In this document: positions 1 through 5,914 of the stretch, piece after piece
Layout: each line of letters opens with the position of its first letter
How positions within the stretch are numbered: the first letter of the stretch is position 1
From: RGIG1828 sp045592485
Lineage (GTDB): Bacteria > Bacillota > Clostridia > UMGS1810
DNA length: 5,966 nt
Direction: 5' to 3'
Assembly (NCBI GenBank): GCA_045592485.1
Contig: JAZNUS010000054.1
Coordinates: 1-5,966 of the forward strand
Made by a program: the position numbers and the translations under genes
Notes under the pieces: generated by a model
The model's database searches: none
Seen by the model: only the letters and a program-made list of their open reading frames with translations
What the model was told of the DNA's origin: nothing

Positions 1-2
1 TA

Positions 3-53
3 TTTTGTGGATAGTATGGAAAAGTCGCTGACTTTACCACACTACCCACAAAA
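3..53. repeat. Imperfect 51-base palindrome (hairpin element)
   Basis: Arms 3-26 and 30-53 face each other around a 3-base GCT loop. As plus-strand RNA 21 of 24 positions pair; the exceptions are two A-C and one A-A. As minus-strand RNA the two A-C positions become G-U wobbles, so 23 of 24 pair, which hints that the minus strand is the one that folds. No T-run follows it on the plus strand, so it is not an ordinary intrinsic terminator for rightward transcription. It could be a small palindromic interspersed repeat (MITE-like) or the 3' end of an RNA or gene left of the window. It starts at the window edge, so its true extent is unknown. Confidence 0.6.
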
Positions 54-171
54 ACTACTACTGCTGCTAAAAAACGCACAGACAAAATACACATTGAAAA
101 TTTTTTTGATAAAAATGGGTCATATGTTTGACAACTGCAGATTTAAAATAAAAAAATTTTTAAAAAAACTA
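54..171. other. AT-rich intergenic DNA, no gene seen
   Basis: This stretch is very A/T rich, with A- and T-tracts at about 142-168 just upstream of the T-box promoter; these may act as an UP element for RNA polymerase. An open frame running from 7 to 255 crosses the palindrome, the promoter and the T-box stem I, has no ribosome binding site, and gives a low-complexity K/L/F-rich product. It is not a gene. Confidence 0.6.
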
Positions 172-200
172 TTGACATTTGTTTTTTTTGGTAGTATAAT
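172..200 (+). promoter_or_regulatory. Sigma-A promoter of T-box leader 1
   Basis: TTGACA (172-177) and TATAAT (195-200) are both perfect consensus boxes separated by exactly 17 bases. The predicted transcription start is near 207. The 14 bases at 163-176, an A-tract running into the -35 box, recur exactly at the second T-box promoter (5529-5542). A consensus promoter fits T-box control, where transcription starts constitutively and regulation is by attenuation. Confidence 0.9.
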
Positions 201-311
201 CTTATCAAAATTTGAATATCACAAAAAGACTATGACGAGGACGGTCGGATTGTGAAGCCTTGAGAGAGTTGCCGGTTGGTGCGAGACAATGGCAGAGCTT
301 TCCAGTGACCC

Positions 312-314
312 ATC
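312..314 (+). promoter_or_regulatory. Specifier codon ATC (isoleucine), T-box 1
   Basis: The 3' side of the specifier loop is 307-315 (GACCCATCA), bounded by the helix strands 297-306 and 316-319. The best-studied leaders have the specifier, one base (usually A), then the lower helix; that gives ATC at 312-314. The shifted reading CAT (His, 311-313) is unlikely because the T-box bulge reads TGGT, which calls for an A discriminator base. tRNA-Ile has A73, whereas tRNA-His has C73. The usual GAA before the codon is GAC here, and the 5' side (ACGGTCGG, 241-248) lacks the common AGTA, so this loop is not canonical. Confidence 0.7.
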
Positions 315-428
315 ACCTCTGAGTCGGGGAACCGAACGGCTGTGTGCTTAGTAGACTTCTTCCGTAATGCTGCGTAAAGGCAAAGGGCTTGTCAGAGCCC
401 GGTAAGTGACGGAATTTATTTTCCGTAA

Positions 429-465
429 TTTGAGTGGTACCGCGGGTATATATGCTCGTCTCAAA
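429..465 (+). promoter_or_regulatory. Antiterminator with T-box bulge, leader 1
   Basis: TTTGAG 429-434 pairs with CTCAAA 460-465, and GCGGG 442-446 pairs with CTCGT 455-459. Together they frame the 7-base bulge TGGTACC (435-441). TGGT pairs with the acceptor end ACCA of uncharged tRNA. The strand 455-465 is also the 5' arm of the terminator, so the two structures exclude each other. Confidence 0.92.
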
Positions 466-493
466 GTTTTCTTTGAGACGGGCTTTTTGTTTT
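454..493 (+). terminator. Intrinsic terminator of T-box leader 1
   Basis: Arms 454-466 and 471-483 form 13 pairs (one T-G wobble) around a TTTT loop, followed by TTTTTGTTTT at 484-493. This conditional terminator forms when charged tRNA fails to stabilise the antiterminator. Confidence 0.95.
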
Positions 494-496
494 ATT

Positions 497-524
497 CAGA
501 TTTGTAACCAAATTACAGATTTGT
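497..524 (+). repeat. Direct repeat CAGATTTGT x2, possible operator
   Basis: CAGATTTGT occurs at 497-505 and again at 516-524, a 19-base period close to two helical turns. It lies between the T-box terminator and the ribosome binding site of the helix-turn-helix fusion gene. The spacing would suit a dimeric DNA-binding protein contacting one face of the DNA, so autoregulation by the fusion protein is possible. Two copies of 9 bases in AT-rich DNA can also arise by chance. Confidence 0.3.
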
Positions 525-546
525 CATAAGAAAGGAGACAAAAACA

Positions 547-2847
547 ATGGATTACAGTTTGAAAGAAGTAGCAGGAAGAATCAAGGACCTGCGCGAAGCA
601 AAAGGCTACACACAGGAAGAGCTTGCAAAGCTTACTGGTGTGTCAGTTGAGGACTACAAGATTCTGGAAATGGGCGAAACAGATTTCAGCTTCACCTTTA
701 TCTACAAATGTGCTAAGGCATGTAATGTTGAGGTTGTTGATTTGCTTGAAGGAACAAGCACAACTCTCAAATCATTTGCAATCACAAGAAAAGGTGAAGG
801 ACTCAAAATTGTAAAAAAGTACGGTGTGGAATATAATAATCTTGCACCCAAATTCAGAGAAAAGCTTGCCGAACCATTTCTTGTTAAATTCCCTTACATC
901 GAAGAGGAACAAAACAACCCTATTCCATTAAATTCACACAATGGTCAGGAATTTGATGTTATCGTTAAAGGTTCACTCAAGGTTCAGGTTGGAAATCATG
1001 TGGATGTGCTCAACGAAGGAGACTCCATTTTCTATAACAGTATCATTCCTCACGGAATGATTGCAGTGTCGGAAGGCGGCTGCGAATTTCATGCAGTTGT
1101 GTTAAATCCTCAGGACGGAACAGTAAGTGAGGAATATCCCGAAGCTCCGGTGACTGTTGAAAAAGTGAAGGTTAAAAAATCCAAATACCAAACTGTGGCA
1201 GACAAATTTATTGAATCGTCCTACGACGAAAAAGGTGTGTTCAATGGTATTAAATTCAAAAATGAAGATTCATTCAACTTTGCCTTTGACTGTGTGGACG
1301 CCATTGCGGAAAAGAATCCCGACAAGCTGGCTATGATGTGGGTTGCCAACGACAAAACTGACAGACGCTTCACATTCAGCGATATGAAAAAATATTCTGC
1401 AAAGACCGCCAACTACTTTGAATCTCTCGGAATCAAAAAGGGCGACACCGTAATGCTTGTGTTAAAAAGACATTATCAGTTCTGGTTCTGTATGCTTGCA
1501 CTTCACAAAATCGGTGCCATTGCAATACCTGCAACAAATCAGCTTGTGGAGCATGATTTTGATTACCGCTACAAAGCTGCAAAGGTTAAAGCAATTGTCT
1601 GCACTGCAGACGGTGATGTATCAACTGAAGCCGAAAAAGCTGCAGCAAACTATCCAGGAATGGTAAAAATCTTAGTCGGTGGTGAAAAAGAAGGCTGGCA
1701 CGATTTCAATGTTGAAATGGAACGCTTCAGCACCCATTTCTTCCGCACAGAAAACACTCCCTGCGGAAATGACCCGATGCTGATGCTCTTCACATCCGGC
1801 ACAACAGGCTATCCGAGAATTGCAACACACTCATACAAATACGCACTCGGTCACTATCCCACTGCGAAGCACTGGCACAATGTTAACCCCGATGGGCTTC
1901 ACTTCACCATCTCCGACACAGGCTGGGGCAAAGCACTCTGGGGCAAGCTCTACGGACAATGGCTCTGCGAAGCGGCACAGTTTACTTATGACTTTGACCG
2001 CTTCCATTCAGAAGATATCTTACCGATGTTTGCCAAATATCATATCACAACCTTCTGCGCACCGCCTACAATGTATCGTTTCTTCATCAAGGAGGATTTG
2101 TCAAAATATGACCTTTCATCCATTGAATATGCCACAACTGCAGGCGAAGCACTCAATCCCGAAGTATTCAATCAGTTTAAAAAAGCAACCGGTCTCACCA
2201 TAATGGAAGGCTTCGGTCAGACAGAAACAACTCTTTCAATTGCAAACTTTGTGGGTTCAACACCAAAAATCGGTTCTATGGGCAGACCAAGTCCTTTATA
2301 TGATGTTGTTATCCTCGACCCCGACGGAAACGAATGTAAGACGGGTGATGCAGGCGAAATCTGCATCCGGGTAAAAGATGATGTTCCCTGCGGTCTTTTC
2401 ATAGGTTATTATCTTGACGAAGAAAAAACAAAGGAAGTATGGCACGACGGATACTATCACACCGGCGACCAGGCAACAATGGACGAAGACGGATACCTTT
2501 GGTATGTGGGCAGAATCGATGATGTTATCAAATCATCAGGCTACCGTATCGGACCCTTTGAAATTGAAAGCGTTATCATGGAGCTTCCCTATGTTCTCGA
2601 ATGTGCAATCACTCCGGTTCCCGACGAAATCAGAGGACAGATAGTAAAGGCTACCATCGTTCTTGTCAAAGGAAACGAAGGCACCGATGAGCTGAAGAAG
2701 GAAATTCAGGAATATGTTAAAACACATACTGCTCCTTACAAATATCCAAGAATTGTTGAGTTTGTGGATGAGCTTCCGAAAACAATCAGCGGTAAAGTAA
2801 GACGAGTTGAAATCCGTAAAAATGATCTGGAGAAAATGAATAAGTAA
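547..2847 (+). CDS. XRE helix-turn-helix/cupin/acyl-CoA synthetase fusion
   Basis: This 766-residue protein fuses a DNA-binding and sensor part to an adenylate-forming ligase. Residues 8-68 are an XRE helix-turn-helix. Residues 130-187 are a cupin, with GDSIFYNSIIPHGM at 158-171. Residues 216-766 are a full ANL acyl-CoA synthetase: P-loop TSGTTGYPR 416-424, EGFGQTETT 554-562, YHTGD 637-641, hinge GRIDD 655-659, and PKTISGK 744-750 with catalytic K750. The stretch THSYKYALGH...HWHN...ISDTGWGKALWGK (427-467) resembles medium-chain acyl-CoA synthetases (ACSM/MacsMa type) rather than acetyl-CoA synthetase. The reaction is acid + ATP + CoA to acyl-CoA + AMP + PPi in the cytoplasm. The start is fixed by AAGGAG at 532-537. 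No frameshift or missing key residue is seen. The T-box for Ile suggests 2-methylbutyrate as substrate (inference); isobutyrate, isovalerate or straight-chain acids remain possible. Confidence 0.92.
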   Translation: MDYSLKEVAGRIKDLREAKGYTQEELAKLTGVSVEDYKILEMGETDFSFTFIYKCAKACNVEVVDLLEGTSTTLKSFAITRKGEGLKIVKKYGVEYNNLAPKFREKLAEPFLVKFPYIEEEQNNPIPLNSHNGQEFDVIVKGSLKVQVGNHVDVLNEGDSIFYNSIIPHGMIAVSEGGCEFHAVVLNPQDGTVSEEYPEAPVTVEKVKVKKSKYQTVADKFIESSYDEKGVFNGIKFKNEDSFNFAFDCVDAIAEKNPDKLAMMWVANDKTDRRFTFSDMKKYSAKTANYFESLGIKKGDTVMLVLKRHYQFWFCMLALHKIGAIAIPATNQLVEHDFDYRYKAAKVKAIVCTADGDVSTEAEKAAANYPGMVKILVGGEKEGWHDFNVEMERFSTHFFRTENTPCGNDPMLMLFTSGTTGYPRIATHSYKYALGHYPTAKHWHNVNPDGLHFTISDTGWGKALWGKLYGQWLCEAAQFTYDFDRFHSEDILPMFAKYHITTFCAPPTMYRFFIKEDLSKYDLSSIEYATTAGEALNPEVFNQFKKATGLTIMEGFGQTETTLSIANFVGSTPKIGSMGRPSPLYDVVILDPDGNECKTGDAGEICIRVKDDVPCGLFIGYYLDEEKTKEVWHDGYYHTGDQATMDEDGYLWYVGRIDDVIKSSGYRIGPFEIESVIMELPYVLECAITPVPDEIRGQIVKATIVLVKGNEGTDELKKEIQEYVKTHTAPYKYPRIVEFVDELPKTISGKVRRVEIRKNDLEKMNK

Positions 2848-2857
2848 TAATAAACTC

Positions 2858-2892
2858 AGAGCAGGTTTCAAAACGAGACCTGCTCTTTTTTT
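2858..2892 (+). terminator. Intrinsic terminator of the synthetase fusion gene
   Basis: Arms 2858-2869 and 2875-2886 (AGAGCAGGTTTC with GAGACCTGCTCT, one T-G wobble) enclose an AAAAC loop. Seven T residues follow at 2886-2892, starting 11 bases after the stop codon. The gene is therefore probably monocistronic. On the minus strand no good T-run follows, so it is at best a weak terminator for the convergent LysR gene. Confidence 0.93.
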
Positions 2893-2935
2893 ATTCCTGA
2901 AAGGGTTATACAAATTGGAATTTATCTCTTAATTT

Positions 2936-3829
2936 TTAGTCCGATTTAAAACCGTTTTCAGTTATGTAATCAATAAATGTTTTTAGACTTTTTGACATCC
3001 ACTTGTTTTTGTGATATATAAGCTGCTTCCAGATGTCCATATCCATATCACATATGTCAAGATAACACAAATCTCCCGATTCAATAAGATTTTTGGTTAC
3101 AAAATCAGGAAGAAAAGAAATCATATCTCCCTGAGAAATAAGCTTTGTTATCATATCTGTTCTGCCAATTTCGAGAATTGGTGTTATCTCTAAAGATTTT
3201 TTTGCAAGCTCCTTGTCAAAAACCTTTCTGTAGCCTTGTCCGTATTCAGTGAGAATAAAAGGTTCATTAATAATATCGTGAATTGACAAATTACCGGCTT
3301 TGGCAAACCGGGATTTTGAGCATGCAACAAAATGCATTGAAAGAGGCTCTTCCTTTGCAATGACATAATCCTTGTTGTATGAGTGACTGTCAAGGGTTAT
3401 AATCACATCTGCTTCGTTGTGATCGAGCATATCAAACATAGCCGTAGTATCGGCTGTTGTAAATTTGACCGAAATAGATGGATATTTGTTGTGAAAATCT
3501 ATGTAATTACGGCTTATCATATCATCACAAACCGAATCAGGTGTGACTATGTGAATGTGACCGCTGCATTCCCTTTCTTCTTCAAGATTCTCTTTAAATT
3601 CATCTGTTAAGGTGCGCACCTGATGAGCATAGGAAATAAGCTCATGACCTCTTTCGGTAAGAGTGATGGTGTGGTTGATTCTTTCAAACAAAAGACATCC
3701 AAGCTCGTCTTCAAGTTGTTTTATCTGAAATGAAACTGTTGATTGTGAATAGCCAAGCTGATCAGCTGCTTTTGTAAAGCTGCCAAGCTCTGCAACATTA
3801 ATAAAAGTAATTAAATTGCGTAACTCCAT
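2936..3829 (-). CDS. LysR-family transcriptional regulator
   Basis: This 297-residue protein has the usual LysR length and layout. The N-terminal winged helix-turn-helix covers residues 1-60, with FTKAADQLGYSQSTVSFQIKQLE at 18-40 and LGCLLFER at 43-50, followed by a linker helix to about 88. The effector-binding domain spans about 91-290. The start at 3829 is supported by GGAGG (minus strand, 3836-3840) six bases upstream. It is divergent from the sodium symporter gene and convergent with the synthetase fusion. LysR regulators commonly activate the divergently transcribed neighbour, and a T-N11-A palindrome lies between the two starts, so the symporter is the likely target. The effector is unknown; an imported acid or amino acid is a guess from context. 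Confidence 0.93.
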   Translation of the reverse strand: MELRNLITFINVAELGSFTKAADQLGYSQSTVSFQIKQLEDELGCLLFERINHTITLTERGHELISYAHQVRTLTDEFKENLEEERECSGHIHIVTPDSVCDDMISRNYIDFHNKYPSISVKFTTADTTAMFDMLDHNEADVIITLDSHSYNKDYVIAKEEPLSMHFVACSKSRFAKAGNLSIHDIINEPFILTEYGQGYRKVFDKELAKKSLEITPILEIGRTDMITKLISQGDMISFLPDFVTKNLIESGDLCYLDICDMDMDIWKQLIYHKNKWMSKSLKTFIDYITENGFKSD

Positions 3830-3843
3830 TGTATTCCTCCCAA

Positions 3844-3858
3844 ATCGAAATTTTAGAT
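3844..3858. promoter_or_regulatory. LysR-box-like palindrome (recognition site)
   Basis: ATC-n-AAA-n-TTT-n-GAT is a 15-base dyad whose only imperfection is one symmetric pair. It fits the T-N11-A LysR box (T3845, A3857). Its centre, 3851, lies about 65 bases upstream of the predicted symporter transcription start, the classic position of a LysR recognition site. It also lies directly upstream of the LysR ribosome binding site, which would allow autorepression. Confidence 0.6.
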
Positions 3859-3876
3859 GGTAAATATCAAAACCAT
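3857..3876. promoter_or_regulatory. Second dyad ATGGT-N10-ACCAT (possible activation site)
   Basis: ATGGT 3857-3861 and ACCAT 3872-3876 form an inverted repeat centred about 49 bases upstream of the predicted symporter transcription start. It ends 4 bases before the -35 box. LysR activators often occupy such a promoter-proximal activation site alongside the upstream recognition site. Short arms make this tentative. Confidence 0.4.
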
Positions 3877-3880
3877 TCGT

Positions 3881-3909
3881 TTGACTAATGCTTAAATGTA
3901 TTATATACT
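3881..3909 (+). promoter_or_regulatory. Sigma-A promoter of the symporter gene
   Basis: TTGACT (3881-3886) and TATACT (3904-3909) are separated by 17 bases, predicting a start near 3916 and a leader of about 30 bases. The gene thus has its own promoter and no T-box. The in-frame ATG at 3896 lies upstream of the predicted transcript start, which argues against using it. Confidence 0.75.
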
Positions 3910-3946
3910 ATGTTACAGAAAAAATCAACACTTGGAGGAAAAACAA

Positions 3947-5500
3947 ATGACAAAAGCTCAGCTTTACACCGTCATTGCGCTTTGCATCTATGCAACTGCA
4001 ATGGCACTTATCGGATGCATCAGCTATGGTAAGTCAAAAACACTTGACGGATTTTTAATCGGCGGCAGAAACATTGGCCCATGGGTTACCGCCTTTGCTT
4101 ACGGCACTACATATTTTTCGGCAGTTGTTTTCGTTGGATATGCCGGTCAGCATGGTTGGAACATCGGTCTCGGAAGCATTTGGATTGGTGTTGGTAACGC
4201 AGTTCTGGGTTGTCTTCTTTCTTGGCTTCTGTTTGCAAACAGAACAAGAAAAATGACGAAACACCTCAATGCAAGAACAATGCCGGATTATTTTGAAAAA
4301 AGGTACGCTTCAAAAGGAATGAAAATTCTGGCAGCAATTATTATTTTTGTTTTCCTTGTTCCTTACTCAGCTGCAGTTTACAAGGGTCTGGGCTCACTGT
4401 TTGGTGCAGTTTTCCCGGGAGTTGAGACCTGGGTGTGGATGCTTATCATTGCATGTCTTACAGCAATTTACCTTGTGGCAGGAGGCTACATTGCAACTGC
4501 TTACACAGACCTTATTCAGGGTATCATAATGATTGCCGGTGTTGTGTGTCTGATTATTACAGTTCTCGGACACGACGCAGTTGGCGGAATTTCAGGACTC
4601 GTTGATAATCTCAGAAGCTTTCAGTCTCTTCCCGACGATCCCAACCCCACAACAGGCGCTCAGCTCACAAACATCTTCGGCGGTTCATCGTTTAAATTCC
4701 TTTGCTTTAATATTATGCTCACAAGCTTCGGTACCTGGGGACTTCCTCAGATGATTGGCAAATTCTATGCAATCAAGGACACGGCATCAATCAAAAGAGG
4801 AACAATTATTTCCACAATATTCTGTGTTATTATCGGTTGCGGTGCATACCTTATCGGAAGCACATCAAGACTTATCCTGGGCGGAGTTCTTCCCGAAGGC
4901 GGAATCGACTCTGTTATTCCCACAGTTCTCATGGAGGTGTTGGGTGGCGGTACCCTTGGAATCATTCTTCTGGCAGTAATTATGATTCTTCTTCTTTCCG
5001 CATCAATGTCAACTCTTGAAGCAGTTGTTCTGACATCTGCATCGGCTGTTGCAGTTGACCTCATTCCTTCTTTAAGAAAAAAAGAAACAAAGCCCGAATC
5101 ACAAATGCGTCTCACAAGAGTTCTTTGCCTTGTGTTCGTTGCATGCTCATTTATCTTTGCAACTCAGAACATTCCCATTATCGTAAGTCTTATGTCTTTC
5201 TCATGGGGAATTGTTTCCGGTTGCTTCATCGGACCTTACATCTGGGGACTTTTTTCTAAGAAAATTACAAAAGCCGGTGCATACTCCGGTATAATTTCCG
5301 GACTTCTCGTTGTAGGCATTTCCACGCTGGTTATTTCTTTCAATTCGGGATTTTCTGCAGCTGCAGCCAAATCACCTGAAATGGGTGTTGCAGCAATGGC
5401 GGTTTCGCTTATTATCGTTCCTCTGGTAAGTGCATTTACCAAAAACAAGGATAGCGAAAGAGTGGAAAAAATCTTTGCATGCTACAGTAATGAAGAATAA
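3947..5500 (+). CDS. Sodium:solute symporter (SSS family)
   Basis: This 517-residue integral membrane protein imports a solute together with Na+. About 13 hydrophobic segments can be seen, starting at residues 5-25, as usual for the family. Family motifs are GGYIATAYTDLIQGIIM (179-195) in the middle helix region and SASMSTLEAVVLTSASAV (351-368), matching the AxMST...SS helix that helps form the sodium site. The C-terminal tail is short and charged. The ATG at 3947 is chosen over the in-frame ATG at 3896 because GGAGG (3934-3938) sits 8 bases before it and the predicted promoter lies downstream of 3896. The gene is divergent from the LysR gene. No terminator follows, so transcripts may run into T-box leader 2. 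The substrate cannot be read from sequence; a short carboxylic or aromatic acid is inferred from the flanking ligases. Confidence 0.92.
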   Translation: MTKAQLYTVIALCIYATAMALIGCISYGKSKTLDGFLIGGRNIGPWVTAFAYGTTYFSAVVFVGYAGQHGWNIGLGSIWIGVGNAVLGCLLSWLLFANRTRKMTKHLNARTMPDYFEKRYASKGMKILAAIIIFVFLVPYSAAVYKGLGSLFGAVFPGVETWVWMLIIACLTAIYLVAGGYIATAYTDLIQGIIMIAGVVCLIITVLGHDAVGGISGLVDNLRSFQSLPDDPNPTTGAQLTNIFGGSSFKFLCFNIMLTSFGTWGLPQMIGKFYAIKDTASIKRGTIISTIFCVIIGCGAYLIGSTSRLILGGVLPEGGIDSVIPTVLMEVLGGGTLGIILLAVIMILLLSASMSTLEAVVLTSASAVAVDLIPSLRKKETKPESQMRLTRVLCLVFVACSFIFATQNIPIIVSLMSFSWGIVSGCFIGPYIWGLFSKKITKAGAYSGIISGLLVVGISTLVISFNSGFSAAAAKSPEMGVAAMAVSLIIVPLVSAFTKNKDSERVEKIFACYSNEE

Positions 5501-5537
5501 TTTGTAAGCTCGAAAAATAAAAAGATTTAAAAAACTA

Positions 5538-5566
5538 TTGACTTTATCACACTAACATGGTACAAT
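5538..5566 (+). promoter_or_regulatory. Sigma-A promoter of T-box leader 2
   Basis: TTGACT (5538-5543) and TACAAT (5561-5566) have a 17-base spacer, with transcription expected from about 5573. The A-tract plus -35 block at 5529-5542 is identical over 14 bases to that of T-box promoter 1 (163-176). Confidence 0.88.
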
Positions 5567-5665
5567 ATTAAGGAAGTTAAATGCGAAGATCAGAAACCAG
5601 TAGGTTGGAAAGAACATGGAGAGAGTTGCCGGTTGGTGCGAGGCAAATGGGGCGTCCTTCTCGAA

Positions 5666-5668
5666 TTC
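5666..5668 (+). promoter_or_regulatory. Specifier codon TTC (phenylalanine), T-box 2
   Basis: The loop 3' strand is 5663-5669 (GAATTCC), between helix strands 5654-5662 and 5670-5674. Placing the codon one base before the lower helix, as in well-studied leaders, gives TTC (Phe). The shifted reading TCC (Ser) is unlikely because the bulge base T in TGGT requires discriminator A73, present in tRNA-Phe, whereas bacterial tRNA-Ser normally has G73. The base after the codon is C rather than the usual purine. The downstream phenylacetate-CoA ligase-like gene agrees with Phe. Confidence 0.75.
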
Positions 5669-5788
5669 CTTCTGTTAGCAGTGCACTGAACAAGAGAAAT
5701 CTTAAGTAGGAGGCAACGGGTGTTCCCGTCACAGAACTAAGGTATGAAAGTACCTGATAAGGTCGCTGTTGTGAAACAGTGACGAACT

Positions 5789-5824
5789 GAGGTGGTACCA
5801 CGGGATAGTATTTTTCTCGTCCTC
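5789..5824 (+). promoter_or_regulatory. Antiterminator with T-box bulge, leader 2
   Basis: GAGG 5789-5792 pairs with CCTC 5821-5824, and ACGGG 5800-5804 pairs with CTCGT 5816-5820. They frame the bulge TGGTACC at 5793-5799, identical to the bulge in leader 1. Confidence 0.93.
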
Positions 5825-5862
5825 TGTATTCTTAATCGGAATGCGGAGGGCGTTTTTGTTTT
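5818..5862 (+). terminator. Intrinsic terminator of T-box leader 2
   Basis: Arms 5818-5831 and 5839-5852 make 14 pairs, including three G-T wobbles, followed by TTTTTGTTTT (5853-5862). The 5' arm overlaps the antiterminator. The tail is identical to that of leader 1. With no terminator after the symporter gene, this hairpin would also stop readthrough from upstream. Confidence 0.94.
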
Positions 5863-5914
5863 CCCTTTTCACACTCCGAAATAATCACAAGCAGAAAAAG
5901 AAAGGGTGTTCACA

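Larger units (their letters stand above)
207..493 (+). promoter_or_regulatory. T-box leader 1, probable tRNA-Ile sensor
   Basis: This is a transcription-attenuating T-box riboswitch that senses uncharged tRNA and controls the downstream synthetase gene. Stem I: GAGG 237-240 pairs with CCTC 316-319 below the specifier loop; 249-258 pairs with 297-306 above it with one mismatch; the distal AGAGAG/GGTTGGTG block lies at 263-285. Stem II: GAGTC 321-325 pairs with GACTT 354-358, with the S-turn pair GAA 329-331 and AGTA 350-353. Two further hairpins follow: GGGCT/AGCCC (385-389/396-400) and ACGGAA/TTCCGT (409-414/421-426). The antiterminator (429-465) and the competing terminator (454-493) share bases. 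Stem IIA/B is not clearly resolved. The leader type is certain; the tRNA identity is less so. Confidence 0.93.
5573..5862 (+). promoter_or_regulatory. T-box leader 2, probable tRNA-Phe sensor
   Basis: This T-box riboswitch controls the downstream ligase. Stem I: CAGAA 5591-5595 pairs with TTCTG 5670-5674; 5607-5615 pairs with 5654-5662 with two A-C mismatches; the specifier loop carries AGTA (5599-5602) opposite GAA (5663-5665), the standard loop-E pair. The distal hairpin is TTGCC/GGCAA (5626-5630/5642-5646). Stem II has TGAA 5687-5690 and AGTAG 5705-5709 around AAGA-GAAA-TCTT (5692-5703). Stem IIA is ACGGG/CCCGT (5716-5720/5725-5729). Stem III is AGGTA/TACCT (5740-5744/5751-5755). An additional hairpin pairs 5762-5770 with 5775-5783. 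The antiterminator and terminator follow. This copy is closer to the consensus than leader 1. Confidence 0.94.

Noticed and set aside
7..255. 82-codon open frame on the plus strand
   Set aside because: It crosses the palindrome, the T-box promoter and stem I, has no ribosome binding site and yields a low-complexity product.
2858..2892. Bidirectional terminator serving both the fusion gene and LysR
   Set aside because: The T-run is present only on the plus-strand side; on the minus strand the hairpin is followed by mixed sequence without a proper T-tract.
2536..2913. 125-codon minus-strand open frame and other internal frames in the three genes
   Set aside because: They are antisense or out-of-frame shadows of well-supported coding sequences, with no ribosome binding site and no recognisable domain.
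3896..3946. Upstream in-frame start of the symporter (17 extra residues)
   Set aside because: It overlaps the predicted promoter, lies before the predicted transcript start and lacks a ribosome binding site, while 3947 has GGAGG at the right distance.
5667..5669. TCC (serine) specifier in T-box 2
   Set aside because: It would leave no base between codon and lower helix, and the TGGT bulge requires a tRNA with A73, whereas bacterial tRNA-Ser normally has G73. It cannot be fully excluded without covariance data.
5691..5694. AAG after GAAC in T-box 2 read as a lysine specifier
   Set aside because: These bases lie in the stem II hairpin (AAGA-GAAA-TCTT) framed by TGAA and AGTAG, not in the stem I specifier loop. 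The true loop is 5663-5669 opposite AGTA at 5599-5602.
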